Shown in pieces: positions 36,227-46,087 of a DNA stretch of 64,000 nt (position 1 is the first letter of the stretch; each line of letters starts with the position of its first letter). Location of the stretch: NCBI RefSeq assembly GCF_000711795.1, contig NZ_KL543977.1:62001-126000 (forward strand). Direction: 5' to 3'. Below the pieces are notes generated by a model, which saw only the letters and a program-made list of their open reading frames with translations, was not told the origin of the DNA and ran no database searches. The DNA comes from Vibrio pacinii DSM 19139. GTDB lineage: Bacteria > Pseudomonadota > Gammaproteobacteria > Enterobacterales > Vibrionaceae. The position numbers and the translations under genes are program-made.

Positions 36227-36252
36227 AAAGGAGCAAGTTACCTTGCTCCTTT
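36227..36252 (-). terminator. Strong hairpin between tssM and vasL (attenuator-like)
   Basis: Perfect 11-bp stem AAAGGAGCAAG / CTTGCTCCTTT with a 4-nt loop in the 54-bp gap between tssM and vasL. On the minus strand only TTT then GACT follows, so termination would be partial. The plus strand has five T after it, but no plus-strand gene is there. Confidence 0.6.
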
Positions 36253-36258
36253 TTCTGG

Positions 36259-39200
36259 TTAATACAGGGTTTTAGAAAGCTTGAACGACTTAAACAGCCT
36301 CTCAGTGAACGGGTTCGCATCAGACTCGGCGTTGATTCGATAAATCATCTCTCCACCATCGACCGAGAAACGATAGTCGACCGATGTTTTACTCGCTGAC
36401 AAGACACTGCCCTCTTCGAGCAAGCGGAAAAATGCCCATGGTCCCTTGAGATTAATACTGCGTGGTGACAAGTTAGACTTCGTTGGTACTAAGGTCACTT
36501 TCGACACCGCCGAATCTCGCAATGTGTTTGGCCAAATCAGCTCGGCGCCTTCACGTGGCCCATGACTGTACGTTAAGTACTGGCCATCTACATTCAAGAC
36601 ACTGCGCCGTTTGTTGCCACTTAGCTGCAGCGGCTCAACCGAGAAATTGACGTCCAAAATCCCTTTTCGATTAAAGAAAGCTTGGCGAATGCGCTGCGCT
36701 TGAGCAATTTGTGCCAATACTTCAGGGCGAATAATCGACTGGGCACTGTCATACTCATCAACCGCAATGTTCTCTTCAATAAACACTTTCAACTGGTTAT
36801 TGTAGAAATTATCTAACGTTCCCTGCGGAGCAAAGAAGGCTTCAAAATCTTGTAACGCCACATCTTTGTTCGACTGTTCATTAAACGGATAGCGACTGGC
36901 TAGTTTAGTGTAGTAAGGCTGGTAAACGTCTTCATACCAACGTACTTCCAAGTGCTTAATTGCCTCTTGCTTAACCACATACCAGCTCTCATCAGCGAGT
37001 TTTGCCACCATGCTGTCAAGTGGCCTTGGCAAACCTGATGAAATCCGCTTTAAGGTATAAATAGGGTCGGCGCTGACCAGCTTGACCCGTGCCTTAGTCG
37101 CATCTAATGCCGCCATACCAACATCTGGTGACTCTTGGATCGCTTTCAGATAGGTTTTGAGTTCATCAACCGATGCCAGTACTTCATTGATATAAGCTGG
37201 CTGTTCGCCGACAGGTTTAAGCATCAAGTTAAGTTCCGCGAATGGCGATTGAATGCTCGACGCCACTTTGTACTTAGCACTTTTTAATAGCTCATCCTTT
37301 GCTTCACTGTCTGGGTCTAAACCCGCAATCACTTGGGTATTATTTTCCAACGTGCGCAGCAGTCGCTGCATTGGCTCAACGTTACCAGTGAGATTTTCTA
37401 GCACCATAACCGCATCATTGATATCACCGAAATACTTCATATCGATATCATTGAGCGCCGCTCGCCAGGTATTGACGTAATCGGCGACATATAGATTGCG
37501 GATCTTCTCACGCAGTACCTGTTTATCCGCTTCACTAAACTGAGCAACTTTTGACTGCCCCAGCACCCAGCTGTCAATCAGAGCCAACTCAGATACCGAC
37601 TCAGAGCGCGGCATAAAGTAGTTTTCAAAGCCCTCTTTGGTCAGCATTTGTGGGATGTATAAGCTACTATTAGCAACACGTTCTTCAAATACGATATCAA
37701 AAATAGGCCCGACTAAGTTGCGAATACTGATAGCAGGACCAAGCACGGTTTGCGCATTGAGCTTAAGGTTACGATAAACACGTTGATCGTTCGGCATCGT
37801 GCTCAGTTCAGACTGAACCTTAGCAATAGTGCCATCATAAGGTTTCATCACTTGCTCTGCGAACGCATCTCCTTGAGCTCGCGCACTGGCCAAATCGGTG
37901 TGGCGCATCGCGTAATCTAAATGCTCAATCAACTCGCCTTGGACTTTCTTTTGTCCTGCGAAGGCGCGTTGCCAATACTTGCCAAAATAATCAAGAACAT
38001 AGTCTTTATAACGACCACTTTTATCAACCATCATGCGATAGACACGCAGTACCGCGAGCTTTTCTTCTTCGGTTTTCGCTTGCTCAAGTGCGACGACAAC
38101 ATCAGCCATCAACAAGGGGAGGAAGCGGTTTTCCAATAAGTTTAAGTAGGTATCTTCAACCATTGGTCCGATTGTATGCCCTTGATAAAGACCAAAGTCC
38201 GAGATGTAACGTGGTTTTTCACGAAAGAAACCAAACTCTAACGTCGCTTGACGAATTTTGTTTAATGGCTCCAAAATATCCTTTTGTGACGCCAACGCAA
38301 GATTCGATGGGTACTTAGCTTTGTACTCATTCACCTTGGTCAATACCGCATCTGATTGATTAACGTTGACCTGATAGTAACGATGCCAAGTTCCGAACAG
38401 TAATACCGACGCCACCAAACAAGCGGCAAACGACAGCCCCATCAAACGGCGCTTTTGCTTCGCGACCCGGAAGTTATCCGAGGCTAATCCCGCTTCAGGA
38501 TAGATAACATTGCTAAACAACTGCTGAGTAAAATAGACCGTTGAGTTCTTCGCGTTTTGCGCTTTATTAACCGAATGCGATAAACCATATCGGCGTGACG
38601 CAGAGTCACCAAAGGCATTACTTGGTACGCCTTGTTGATAGACCGAAGTAAAGTAAGCACCACGAACCAAGGCTGACGTCGAAAACTGGTCGCTAGAGAG
38701 CGCATCTTGGAAAAACTCTTTCAAGATACTTTGCAACCCGGACATTTGACGCGTAAAGCTATAAATGGCGTCGCGCTCTTCTTGATCTATTGGCTCTGCA
38801 ACCGCATGAGGAAAGAGATCATTAATACGGGCAACAAATTGACCATAGTCGTTATCGAACTCTTCGAGCCAATGGTCAAGGTTATCGACCGATTCAAGTG
38901 AAAAGGTAAAACCCAGCACTTCATCACGTTGCGACTTGGAATAGTGTTTGAAGAATGGTTCAAAACCGTAGAGCAGATCGAGCTTTGTCAGCGTAATATA
39001 AACGGGCAGACGAGTGGCCAATGTTTCCATCAACTCACGAATACGTGCGCGCAATAGATTGGCATAGGCTTTACGCTCACTCGCAGTAGAGGTTGCTAAA
39101 TGCGATACATCCAATGCCAGTACAACACCGTTAAGCGGTCTGCGACTGCGTGTTTTCTCTAACCAATTGACAAAGTGGAGCCACAAACGACGCTCCAGTT

Positions 39201-39801
39201 CACCATCATTGTCTTCGCTACGATTTCCCTGAGTGAGCAATTCACCGTCAGGGTCAATCAGTACCGACTCATCACCAATCCACCAGTCGAATGAGTATGG
39301 GTTCTCACTCTTTTGCCCAGAAGCGCGCATCACCGAAGATAACGCGAAATTCTGTCCAGAGCGATTGATCAAACTGGTTTTACCGGCATTTTCCAAACCA
39401 AGTACTAGATACCAAGGTAAAGCATAAAGGTAATTACGTGTGTTGAGACTCTGCTTCATCTCTTTCATCACGTCATTAAGTTCGGCTTCTTGGCGCTCTT
39501 CGTAGACCTGGATCGGATCTTGTTTTAACTGCTCTTCGCGCTTTTGCTGACCTTTGAAACCTTGCAGTTTTCGCCACTGCCAAATCCCCCAGCCTGATAG
39601 GGAGAAAAGCATGAATAGCGCACTCGCTAAACCGCGAGCAAATACGCTCTCTAATGGTTTACTGCCTTGAATTTCTACCCAAGGACCGGCCCACCAAATA
39701 GCGACATTTAATAGAATAAAGAGTGTAAACAACAGAATTGGAAGCGCTGCTGCAATACCCGGCTTAAATTTCTTAACGATCCCAATGATACTTTTCCACA
39801 T
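36259..39801 (-). CDS. tssM: T6SS membrane complex subunit TssM (VasK, IcmF family)
   Basis: 1180 residues, normal for IcmF/TssM (E. coli about 1130; VasK 1181). Two N-terminal membrane helices (ALPILLFTLFILLNVAIWWA, LASALFMLFSLSGWGIW) and a third near residue 445 (MGLSFAACLVASVLLFG) frame a cytoplasmic GTPase-like domain with Walker A GLENAGKTSLI. The IcmF-related periplasmic part follows and ends in the beta-rich C-terminus that docks on TssJ (GPWAFFRLLEEGSV, DYRFSVDGGEMIYRINA). With TssL and TssJ it forms the trans-envelope complex of the secretion system. It starts 15 bp after tssA. Confidence 0.96.
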   Translation of the reverse strand: MWKSIIGIVKKFKPGIAAALPILLFTLFILLNVAIWWAGPWVEIQGSKPLESVFARGLASALFMLFSLSGWGIWQWRKLQGFKGQQKREEQLKQDPIQVYEERQEAELNDVMKEMKQSLNTRNYLYALPWYLVLGLENAGKTSLINRSGQNFALSSVMRASGQKSENPYSFDWWIGDESVLIDPDGELLTQGNRSEDNDGELERRLWLHFVNWLEKTRSRRPLNGVVLALDVSHLATSTASERKAYANLLRARIRELMETLATRLPVYITLTKLDLLYGFEPFFKHYSKSQRDEVLGFTFSLESVDNLDHWLEEFDNDYGQFVARINDLFPHAVAEPIDQEERDAIYSFTRQMSGLQSILKEFFQDALSSDQFSTSALVRGAYFTSVYQQGVPSNAFGDSASRRYGLSHSVNKAQNAKNSTVYFTQQLFSNVIYPEAGLASDNFRVAKQKRRLMGLSFAACLVASVLLFGTWHRYYQVNVNQSDAVLTKVNEYKAKYPSNLALASQKDILEPLNKIRQATLEFGFFREKPRYISDFGLYQGHTIGPMVEDTYLNLLENRFLPLLMADVVVALEQAKTEEEKLAVLRVYRMMVDKSGRYKDYVLDYFGKYWQRAFAGQKKVQGELIEHLDYAMRHTDLASARAQGDAFAEQVMKPYDGTIAKVQSELSTMPNDQRVYRNLKLNAQTVLGPAISIRNLVGPIFDIVFEERVANSSLYIPQMLTKEGFENYFMPRSESVSELALIDSWVLGQSKVAQFSEADKQVLREKIRNLYVADYVNTWRAALNDIDMKYFGDINDAVMVLENLTGNVEPMQRLLRTLENNTQVIAGLDPDSEAKDELLKSAKYKVASSIQSPFAELNLMLKPVGEQPAYINEVLASVDELKTYLKAIQESPDVGMAALDATKARVKLVSADPIYTLKRISSGLPRPLDSMVAKLADESWYVVKQEAIKHLEVRWYEDVYQPYYTKLASRYPFNEQSNKDVALQDFEAFFAPQGTLDNFYNNQLKVFIEENIAVDEYDSAQSIIRPEVLAQIAQAQRIRQAFFNRKGILDVNFSVEPLQLSGNKRRSVLNVDGQYLTYSHGPREGAELIWPNTLRDSAVSKVTLVPTKSNLSPRSINLKGPWAFFRLLEEGSVLSASKTSVDYRFSVDGGEMIYRINAESDANPFTERLFKSFKLSKTLY

Positions 39802-39816
39802 GGATAGTCCCTTAGC

Positions 39817-41220
39817 TTAATCTGACGCTGTATTTCGTTCTAATTGTTCGATGAGTGACGGCTCCCACTGGGTAACGCTCGTCTGTGTAATTTCTTGTTT
39901 TAAGGTTTGATATTGCTCTTTAGCCATCGCATCTAGGTGGTTATGTTTAAGAAGATCGGCACTCAATAAGCGCCAGTAAAAACGATCGCGCGGCTCTGTT
40001 GCGGCCACTAAACCATCATTGAGCATCGACATCGCGACCGCAATGCCGCCCTCTTTGGCCAAACTGAACGCTTCGTCGCGCTGCTCTTGCCAACTGCCAG
40101 AGCCTGAAACAGCCGCCGCGCCGCCTTGATAAGCAGTGAGCCACTCTCGAACTGCGTCACTAATAAATGGCGCGCCCCCTTTAAATTTCAGTTCCACAAC
40201 CGTGGGGAATCGCTCAATAAACGCTTGAGTTTCTTCAATAATCGCTTTGCACCATCCTTCTTGGCCCAATGCCTTTGCGATATCGTGACTCATCAGTTGA
40301 CCTTCAAACCAATACGGTGCGATGGTCAAGCTCTGTTCCACTCGACGCCATAGTGCGAGATCCGGTTGATGCAGATGATCTTGATACTCTTTCACGCGCT
40401 CAGTTTGCATTCCTCTTAGCAAGGTTTGGCCTTGATGATCGTGATCAGGCAGCGTAGTAATCGCTCCCCATAGCGCATGGCGACGCACGCGAATGGCCAG
40501 CGCGCCCGAGAATTCTTGTTCAGAAAGATATTCCGCGACTTTCAGCAGTGTCTGTTTAGCCGCTTTGTCACTTGAATTGTCAATCGCTAAAGATGACGAG
40601 GACGTTGATGACGTACTCGTCGGCGCAGCAGGTTGCTGCTGCGCGGCTTGCGCGACTTTCTCTCGCTCTTGAGCTCTTGTTAGTTGATTAACAATCGTCA
40701 CCACGACCGACTCGGCCACATCAGACGATAACTCGTTGTCTTCAAGGACCGCCTGCCACTCTTGCACCGTTTGTTGCAACTCCTCTCGGTCTTGGCTATC
40801 GAGTGTGGCAAAATCAAACTTATCCACGGCCAATGAAAAACGCTGGCAGATTTGACTAAAAAACTTTCGTCTCGGCAGGTTGCCGCGTTTACCCGGAGCT
40901 GGAAAACAGTCTTGCCAATAGTGGGTAATAAAATCACTCATGACACCAAAAGAAGTGATCAAACGTTTGGGGGTCAATTGATGATGCAAACACTGCAAAA
41001 GGTAAACCAACAGTTTGATGTCTTTACTTTTTTCATTCAACAAGGTGACGGTACTATGCTCGACCTCTTGCCACTGCACACTGGCATGAGATAACGAACC
41101 CACCTTCATCATTTGATCTTCAACAAAATCAAACAGTGGCTCATCCAATAGTCGTTCACCGACTGGTGACTCTGCGCTGATCGGGCGCACAATGCTGGCT
41201 CGATACTGAGTAATGTCCAT
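39817..41220 (-). CDS. tssA: T6SS protein TssA (VasJ)
   Basis: 467 residues from the ATG at 41220 (MDITQYRASIVRPISAESPVG), with GGTGG just upstream and a 2-bp gap to the vasI stop. The ImpA N-terminal domain contains LVYLLQCLHHQLTPKRLITSFGVMSDFITHYWQDCFPAPGKRGN, the TssA-type signature. A Ser/Ala/Pro-rich linker (about 200-225) leads to a helical C-terminal domain. The family caps the growing sheath or tube and primes baseplate assembly. In V. cholerae the same gene (VCA0119) precedes vasK. The C-terminal type looks like the VasJ class; no membrane segment is present, unlike VasL. Confidence 0.92.
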   Translation of the reverse strand: MDITQYRASIVRPISAESPVGERLLDEPLFDFVEDQMMKVGSLSHASVQWQEVEHSTVTLLNEKSKDIKLLVYLLQCLHHQLTPKRLITSFGVMSDFITHYWQDCFPAPGKRGNLPRRKFFSQICQRFSLAVDKFDFATLDSQDREELQQTVQEWQAVLEDNELSSDVAESVVVTIVNQLTRAQEREKVAQAAQQQPAAPTSTSSTSSSSLAIDNSSDKAAKQTLLKVAEYLSEQEFSGALAIRVRRHALWGAITTLPDHDHQGQTLLRGMQTERVKEYQDHLHQPDLALWRRVEQSLTIAPYWFEGQLMSHDIAKALGQEGWCKAIIEETQAFIERFPTVVELKFKGGAPFISDAVREWLTAYQGGAAAVSGSGSWQEQRDEAFSLAKEGGIAVAMSMLNDGLVAATEPRDRFYWRLLSADLLKHNHLDAMAKEQYQTLKQEITQTSVTQWEPSLIEQLERNTASD

Positions 41221-41222
41221 TG

Positions 41223-41867
41223 TTACCACCCACACCTTTGTCGCAATGGCACTAGGGCTTGATCTAACTGCGTAGCGTCAAATTTTAGGCCGTCAATCTG
41301 CGGCGAATTTGAGCGCAGAGTCAAACGCGAGTTTTTCGTCATCGCTTTCATCATTGAAATCGCAGGCATTCCTCGTGCTGACGAGAACAACACCCCAACA
41401 TCATCGCTGCGCCAATGCTGTTTTGGGCCATAAGCAACAGAAACCTGAATCCGTGCATCTTCCAGGGCAGTCGGTAGCGCCAATTCAATCCGGCTTATTT
41501 TGTTAATACAGCTCATCATCAACACGGGTGAAGGCTTATCTGGAGTTTGCGCCACGGATAGCGTTAACCACGCATCACCATTGTCTTTATCGCCCTGTTC
41601 AATCACATTGATTGGCTGCGCTTCAAGTGCGGTGGTAAACGCGGTATGCCAAGCTTGTGGTTTGTTATCGCCTAAAGACTGAGTCGATAACTGTGTTGGT
41701 GTATTTAGGGCTTGATCAAAGCAACTTAATCGCTCTAGGCGCTCGCTAATGGTGGTGCATTGCTGAGCACGCTCAAGCGGGGACATTGTGGCGTCACTCG
41801 CCACCGTCTGGGCGCTAAACAATAAGCTGTTAACCGATATTGTCAGTAGCCAAGTCGAGGTTTTCAT
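41223..41867 (-). CDS. vasI: T6SS-associated protein VasI (TagO-like)
   Basis: 214 residues from the ATG at 41867, which overlaps the vasH stop in an ATGA junction (translational coupling). The N-terminus MKTSTWLLTISVNSLLFSAQTVAS is a Sec signal peptide. The mature protein begins with a typical AQQCTTISERLERLSCFDQAL segment of the VasI/TagO family, and continues with beta structure (LMMSCINKISRIELALPT). Cysteine pairs suggest a periplasmic location. The molecular role is not well established; it is a conserved accessory of V. cholerae-type clusters (VCA0118). Confidence 0.88.
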   Translation of the reverse strand: MKTSTWLLTISVNSLLFSAQTVASDATMSPLERAQQCTTISERLERLSCFDQALNTPTQLSTQSLGDNKPQAWHTAFTTALEAQPINVIEQGDKDNGDAWLTLSVAQTPDKPSPVLMMSCINKISRIELALPTALEDARIQVSVAYGPKQHWRSDDVGVLFSSARGMPAISMMKAMTKNSRLTLRSNSPQIDGLKFDATQLDQALVPLRQRCGW

Positions 41868-43453
41868 AACGCTTTGATCTCCAACTTCTGACATTTGTAG
41901 GCGAGTGTGCGCTTAGGGATACCTAAACTCTTGGCCGCTTTACCACGATCACCCGAAAATTGATTCAAACGCTCACGAATGATCTGCTCTTCATAATCAT
42001 TCATCGCCTGTTTCAGGTCATTAATGGCAGAAAAGCCCCCTTGAGCTGGCGCATAAGGATGATCACTGATAAAGGTTGACTGTAGATTGTGATGCATTGT
42101 TGGCTCGGCACTTTGCAATTCAAAGTTCAAGCACGCGATGCGATTGGCGAAACTGCCTTCACTCACTTCAGATTCATCGCGGCACTGAGCACAGCCAAAT
42201 TCCACTAAATGTTTTAACTCACGCACATTTCCCGGGAAGGTGTATTGCTTTAAACAGTCCAAAGCACGGTAATGCAAACCACGGATTTTAGTCCCATGTT
42301 GTCGATTGAATTCACTAACAAAATGTTGGCTCAACTGATCAATATCTTCGAGGCGTTCAGACAAACGCGGCAAAGTGAGTGGGTATTGGAACAGACGATA
42401 GTACAAATCTTGGCGAAACTGCTTGCTACGTACTTGTGCCAGCAAGTTAACATGCGTTGCCGAGACCAAACGAAAATCTGAGCTGAGCTCTTCTTTGCCC
42501 CCAATCGGGCGAAATTGTTTGGTTTCGAGAACGCGAAGCAACTTAGCTTGAAGTGAAAGCGGCATATCACCAATTTCGTCGAGAAATAGTGTCCCACCAT
42601 CGGCTTGAGCGATCAGACCTTTTCGGTCAGATTCAGCGCCAGAGAATGCCCCTTTACAGTAACCAAATAACTCACTTTCAAGCAGGTTTTCGGGGATAGC
42701 AGCACAGTTAATTGCCACTAATGGCTGCGCACTACGAGTGGATAGATGATGAATCGCTTGTGCGACCAACTCTTTACCCGTTCCGGTATCACCTTGTACC
42801 ATAACCGAAAGCTTTGATTCCGCCGCACTGACGATTTGCTGACGAAGCCTTTGCATCGAACCACTTTGGCCAATCAATGACTCAGACAGTTTATCCGCCA
42901 TATCACGCAACTTTGTGTCGCGCTGAATATCGCTAAGCGATTCAGACAACACTTTAATGTCACGCTGCTCGCGTTCCATCTCTTCAAGCAAATGCCATTG
43001 TTTGGTGAACACATCAACAAACTTAATGCAGTCTTGGCTTGCAAACGCGCGACTGACCGTGCGTTGATCTCCCAACATGAACAGCACTAACTGCACCTGC
43101 TTCGAGTTCAACGGCAGAGGATGAATACACACGCTTTCAAACATGCCAACCCCAGCCACCAACTCAGCAAAAGCGCGATCGGATTGCCAGAACAATAACT
43201 CATCCGAAGAGAGTGCCATTGGTGATGCGCTTTGCAACACATGGGCAAATGGATTATTGAGATCATCGACCCCCCACGAGACGTTAGTCTGCCCATCATG
43301 AGGAACGAGACGACGTCCCTCTGAGTTAGGCATTAACATCATGCAGTTAGACAGACTCAACTCACCCACAACAATTTCTACAAACCGAGCCATCAGCTCA
43401 CTCTTGGTCTTGATGCCAATAAGATCAGTGACTCGCTCTAACCAGTTAGACAT
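41864..43453 (-). CDS. vasH: Sigma-54-dependent T6SS activator VasH
   Basis: 529 residues from the ATG at 43453. The N-terminal part (about 1-180) is a GAF-like sensory domain without a phosphorylatable receiver. The AAA+ domain has Walker A GDTGTGKELVAQA, the sigma-54 contact loop GYCKGAFSGAE (GAFSGA instead of GAFTGA), Walker B GGTLFLDEIGDMPL and the usual RQDLYYRLFQYPL. A Fis-type helix-turn-helix closes the protein (RGKAAKSLGIPKRTLAYKCQKL). In V. cholerae VasH drives RpoN-dependent hcp operons. It sits between clpV and vasI with overlapping ends, so it is made as part of the structural operon. Confidence 0.95.
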   Translation of the reverse strand: MSNWLERVTDLIGIKTKSELMARFVEIVVGELSLSNCMMLMPNSEGRRLVPHDGQTNVSWGVDDLNNPFAHVLQSASPMALSSDELLFWQSDRAFAELVAGVGMFESVCIHPLPLNSKQVQLVLFMLGDQRTVSRAFASQDCIKFVDVFTKQWHLLEEMEREQRDIKVLSESLSDIQRDTKLRDMADKLSESLIGQSGSMQRLRQQIVSAAESKLSVMVQGDTGTGKELVAQAIHHLSTRSAQPLVAINCAAIPENLLESELFGYCKGAFSGAESDRKGLIAQADGGTLFLDEIGDMPLSLQAKLLRVLETKQFRPIGGKEELSSDFRLVSATHVNLLAQVRSKQFRQDLYYRLFQYPLTLPRLSERLEDIDQLSQHFVSEFNRQHGTKIRGLHYRALDCLKQYTFPGNVRELKHLVEFGCAQCRDESEVSEGSFANRIACLNFELQSAEPTMHHNLQSTFISDHPYAPAQGGFSAINDLKQAMNDYEEQIIRERLNQFSGDRGKAAKSLGIPKRTLAYKCQKLEIKAL

Positions 43454-43455
43454 CA

Positions 43456-46062
43456 CTACTCAACCTCGCCGATAAACTCACCGTCTTGCGCAGCAAGGTA
43501 AATACGAGTCACAGGTTGCTGCTCAGAAAGCTTGTTGAGTAACGCCAGCGAAATTGGTGGTAATAATTGACCTTCGATAATCGCTTCTAGCATACGCGCG
43601 CCATTTTCTGAGCGAGTCGCACGCGATAAGATTTCATCTATCAGCGAATCTTCGATCAGTACTTCCGCTGCATAACGTTCTTTAAAGAGTGTTTCGAGAC
43701 GCGAAAGCTTAAAGCGCACAATAGACTCAAGCACTTCGTTACTAAGTGGCATATAAGGAACCACTTCCATTCTTGCCAATAGCGCGGGTTTGAAGAAAGC
43801 GGCCAACTCTGGATAGAGTGCATCATCAAGCTTTTCGACTTGGTCAGCGTAATCAACAATGGTCTGGAAACCTAAGTTTGAAGTTAGGAAGAAGACAATA
43901 TTCTGGCAATCGATAATGCGACCTTCACCATCGGCAAGTTCCCCTTTATCAAAGGCTTGATAGAAAAGGTTGAGGACTTCCGGATGGGCTTTTTCTACCT
44001 CATCAAGCAACACTACTGAATAGGGCATCTTACGAATCGCTTCCGTCAATATGCCACCTTCACCGTAACCAACATAACCCGGAGGTGAACCGATTAAACG
44101 CGATACTGTGTGTTTCTCTTGATACTCAGACATGTTAATCGTGGTTAGAAATTGCTTACCGCCATACAAGTGCTGGGCAAGCTGTACTACCGTTTCGGTT
44201 TTACCGACACCACTTGGCCCCACGAGTAAGAAAGCCCCTTTTGGTCGGCCTGGACGACGTAAATCGGCACGAGCGGTCAGAAGGTGTCGATGAACACGTT
44301 CAATGGCGACGTCTTGCCCCTTGATTGACTGACCTAAAATGCTCGCTAAGTGCGTAATCTTATGCAGTTCATCGCTGTTCATTTGATCAACAGGTACCCC
44401 CGTCCAATCGGCTATCACTTCCGCGACTTGCTGAGCATCAACTTGAGGATGAATCAGACGTTCAGTGTGGGGAATGGCATCTAACTGCTGATATTTTTCG
44501 CGGATGGTCGCGACAATTTGCTCGCGCTGATCGACAGGTAAAGCGTTTTGTTGCTCGCTTGTGAGCGAAGATCTAAGTTCAATAATCTCTTCAACCAACT
44601 CTTTTTGCTGCTGCCACTGAGCCGTCAAGCGCTCACGCTCTTGTTCGTCTTCTGCCTCTTGAATTTTAAGCTCTTCCAGACGTTCATGGTCAACGTCTTT
44701 ACCGAGTAATTGAGCTCGTTCCAGCATATCGATTTCAAGTTGACGTTGGTGACAAGCGGTTTCGATAAACGCTAAACGTTTTGGTGGCGCGGTCAAATTG
44801 ATGGCAATACGTGCACAGGCGGTGTCGAGTACGTCAATCGCTTTATCAGGCAGTTGTCGACCCGAGATATAACGCACCGACAACTCAGCCGCCGCTTTCA
44901 ATGCATCATCGGTGATCAGAACATTGTGCGTTTTCTCATACACGCTGTTCAACCCGCGTAGAATATCAACCGCTTGCTCTACACTTGGCTCATCAAGTTT
45001 AACCAGTTGGAAACGGCGAGTTAATGCCGGATCTTTCTCAAAGTACTTTTTGTACTCTTTCCACGTAGTTGCTGCGATGGTGCTTAGTTCACCTCGAGCG
45101 AGCGCTGGTTTAAGTAAGTTAGCCGCATCACCGCCCCCTTCTTGATTGCCCGCTCCGATTAGGGTATGCGCTTCATCGATGAACAAAATGATCGGTTTTG
45201 GTGAGTGCTTAATCGCATCAATGACCCCTTTAAGGCGCTTCTCGAACTCACCTTTAACTGAAGCACCTGCTTGCAACAAACCTAAATCGAGTGAGTGAAG
45301 TTCAACACCTTGTAGTTGCAAAGGCACGGTCCCTGCGACCACGCGAAGGGCCAACCCCTCAATCATAGCGCTCTTACCAACACCGGCATCCCCGACCACG
45401 ATCGGATTGTTCTTGCGTCGTCGACATAGGATATCAATCATAAGGTTGATTTCGTTTTCACGACAAAGAACCGGATCCAGTTGATTCTGGCGCGCCTGCT
45501 CGGTCACGTTAGTGCAGTATTTGGCAAGAATAGAGGTATCGCTACCCTCTTGTGCCAACGTTTTACCTGGCGAGCTTGGTTCAACTTGTGTTTCTGAAGA
45601 GTCAGCGAGCACCATATCAAAGTGCTTTTTCAAGCTCTCGCGATTAATACCATCAACAATACGCACCAACTTATGGTCCATATAGCGATCAGCTCGTGTC
45701 AACGCGGCCAATAGAATGGCACCTGAGCGAAGTTCCGGTTGATCCAGTTCGGTGGTTGATAATAGCCAAGCTTCTTGAAGCAGCTCTACCAATAGTGGAG
45801 AAAACGCTGGATAACTATCAAGCGCTTGTTCGCGAGCAAAACTGGTCACAATGGCTTGTTTAATGTCATCGATCGATAAGTCAGATTGCTTCAAGATCAC
45901 GCGCACATCTGAAAGTGGGTTGTCTAATAAGACTTCAAGATAGTGCTCAAAAGTAATTTCACTGTGCTGACGTTCAATACACACAGACGCTGCCTGCTCT
46001 AGGGCAAGCTTGCTCTGTTGATTTAATTTAGCAATAAGAGTGGGTAGTTCAATACGTATCAC
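43456..46062 (-). CDS. clpV: T6SS ATPase ClpV (VasG)
   Basis: AAA+ disaggregase that extracts contracted TssB/TssC sheath for recycling. 868 residues from a GTG at 46062, preceded by AGGTGAT at good spacing and giving the family N-terminus MIRIELPTLIAKLN. A GTG three codons earlier lies in that site. The Clp-N repeats are followed by D1 with Walker A GDAGVGKSAMIEG and Walker B LFIDEAHTLIGAG, the middle helical region, and D2 with GPSGVGKTETVVQL and VVLLDEVEKAHPEV. The N-terminal helix matches the ClpV type that binds VipB. It follows tssL closely. Confidence 0.96.
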   Translation of the reverse strand: MIRIELPTLIAKLNQQSKLALEQAASVCIERQHSEITFEHYLEVLLDNPLSDVRVILKQSDLSIDDIKQAIVTSFAREQALDSYPAFSPLLVELLQEAWLLSTTELDQPELRSGAILLAALTRADRYMDHKLVRIVDGINRESLKKHFDMVLADSSETQVEPSSPGKTLAQEGSDTSILAKYCTNVTEQARQNQLDPVLCRENEINLMIDILCRRRKNNPIVVGDAGVGKSAMIEGLALRVVAGTVPLQLQGVELHSLDLGLLQAGASVKGEFEKRLKGVIDAIKHSPKPIILFIDEAHTLIGAGNQEGGGDAANLLKPALARGELSTIAATTWKEYKKYFEKDPALTRRFQLVKLDEPSVEQAVDILRGLNSVYEKTHNVLITDDALKAAAELSVRYISGRQLPDKAIDVLDTACARIAINLTAPPKRLAFIETACHQRQLEIDMLERAQLLGKDVDHERLEELKIQEAEDEQERERLTAQWQQQKELVEEIIELRSSLTSEQQNALPVDQREQIVATIREKYQQLDAIPHTERLIHPQVDAQQVAEVIADWTGVPVDQMNSDELHKITHLASILGQSIKGQDVAIERVHRHLLTARADLRRPGRPKGAFLLVGPSGVGKTETVVQLAQHLYGGKQFLTTINMSEYQEKHTVSRLIGSPPGYVGYGEGGILTEAIRKMPYSVVLLDEVEKAHPEVLNLFYQAFDKGELADGEGRIIDCQNIVFFLTSNLGFQTIVDYADQVEKLDDALYPELAAFFKPALLARMEVVPYMPLSNEVLESIVRFKLSRLETLFKERYAAEVLIEDSLIDEILSRATRSENGARMLEAIIEGQLLPPISLALLNKLSEQQPVTRIYLAAQDGEFIGEVE

Positions 46063-46087
46063 GGCAATCACCTAGCCTTAATTATTT

